From assembly GCA_903953195.1 (NCBI GenBank), contig CAJBIS010000126.1, positions 1 to 6,429 of the forward strand: a DNA stretch of 6,429 nucleotides. The letters are read 5' to 3'. The stretch comes from an uncultured Actinomycetes bacterium. Lineage in GTDB: Bacteria; Actinomycetota; Acidimicrobiia; Acidimicrobiales; Microtrichaceae. Numbering within the stretch: position 1 is the first letter of the stretch; each line of letters opens with the position of its first letter. The position numbers were made by a program, and so were the translations under genes. Of the stretch, positions 6,365 through 6,429 are shown one piece after another. The notes beneath the pieces are model-generated. The model was not told the DNA's origin. It did not search any database and was given only the letters and a program-made list of their open reading frames with translations.

Positions 6365-6370
6365 TCCCCC
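6365..6370 (-). promoter_or_regulatory. Ribosome-binding site of the beta-glucosidase
   Basis: GGGGGA on the minus strand, 4 nt before the GTG at 6360. It is the main reason to prefer this start over the longer frame reaching the window edge. An ATG that overlaps it is out of frame and meets a stop after one further codon. A weak TANNNT match (TACGCT, 6408-6413) lies upstream, but its -35 region falls outside the window. Confidence 0.5.
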
Positions 6371-6429
6371 GCTGCCACCGGGCCGTTCGCTCGTCCCGCG
6401 TCGGCGCAGCGTAGGACTGTGGTCGGCAC

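Noticed and set aside
4870..6414. 514-codon open frame on the plus strand
   Set aside because: It is antisense to the GH1 gene, which has a complete set of family motifs. The composition is low-complexity and Arg/Val-rich.
1..6429. CRISPR arrays, tRNA or rRNA genes, insertion sequences
   Set aside because: No regularly spaced repeats, no tRNA- or rRNA-like segment, no transposase and no paired terminal repeats were seen on either strand.

Overview
The window is a gene-dense, very GC-rich stretch (about 70% G+C by eye) in which every convincing gene lies on the minus strand. The codon use, the GTG starts, the TANNNT boxes just upstream of two starts and the protein styles point to an actinobacterium. 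An Acidimicrobiia-type organism is possible, but this is a guess from protein flavour and cannot be proved here.

Reading in the direction of transcription (right to left), the window holds: (1) 6360-5011, a complete GH1 beta-glucosidase; (2) 4924-4229, an AbiEii-like (DUF1814) nucleotidyltransferase-fold protein; (3) 4232-3783, a small protein with a C-terminal XRE-type helix-turn-helix, overlapping the previous gene by GTGA; (4) 3755-1341, a complete GH78 alpha-L-rhamnosidase-type enzyme starting 27 nt after the HTH gene; (5) 1133-1, a DEAD-box RNA helicase whose C-terminal tail runs off the left edge.

The gaps are short: 69 nt at the right edge, 86 nt at 4925-5010, 27 nt at 3756-3782 and 207 nt at 1134-1340. 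They hold hairpins and putative -10 boxes. The 86-nt gap has a 16-bp palindrome after the beta-glucosidase stop and an AT-rich TACGAT box 8 nt before the nucleotidyltransferase GTG. The 27-nt gap has TACAGT 6 nt before the rhamnosidase GTG and no Shine-Dalgarno. The 207-nt gap has overlapping inverted repeats (likely terminator) after the rhamnosidase, then a small hairpin and a GGAG ribosome-binding site before the helicase.

Functionally, the two glycosidases have no visible secretion signal and could strip rhamnose and then glucose from imported rhamnosyl-glucosides; that substrate is inference. Between them sits a translationally coupled nucleotidyltransferase plus HTH pair that resembles a toxin-antitoxin or defence-type module. 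The nucleotidyltransferase is odd because the usual Asp-x-Asp metal motif reads Asp-His-Gly. This pair is the least described part of the window. The helicase is a housekeeping gene unrelated to the glycosidases.
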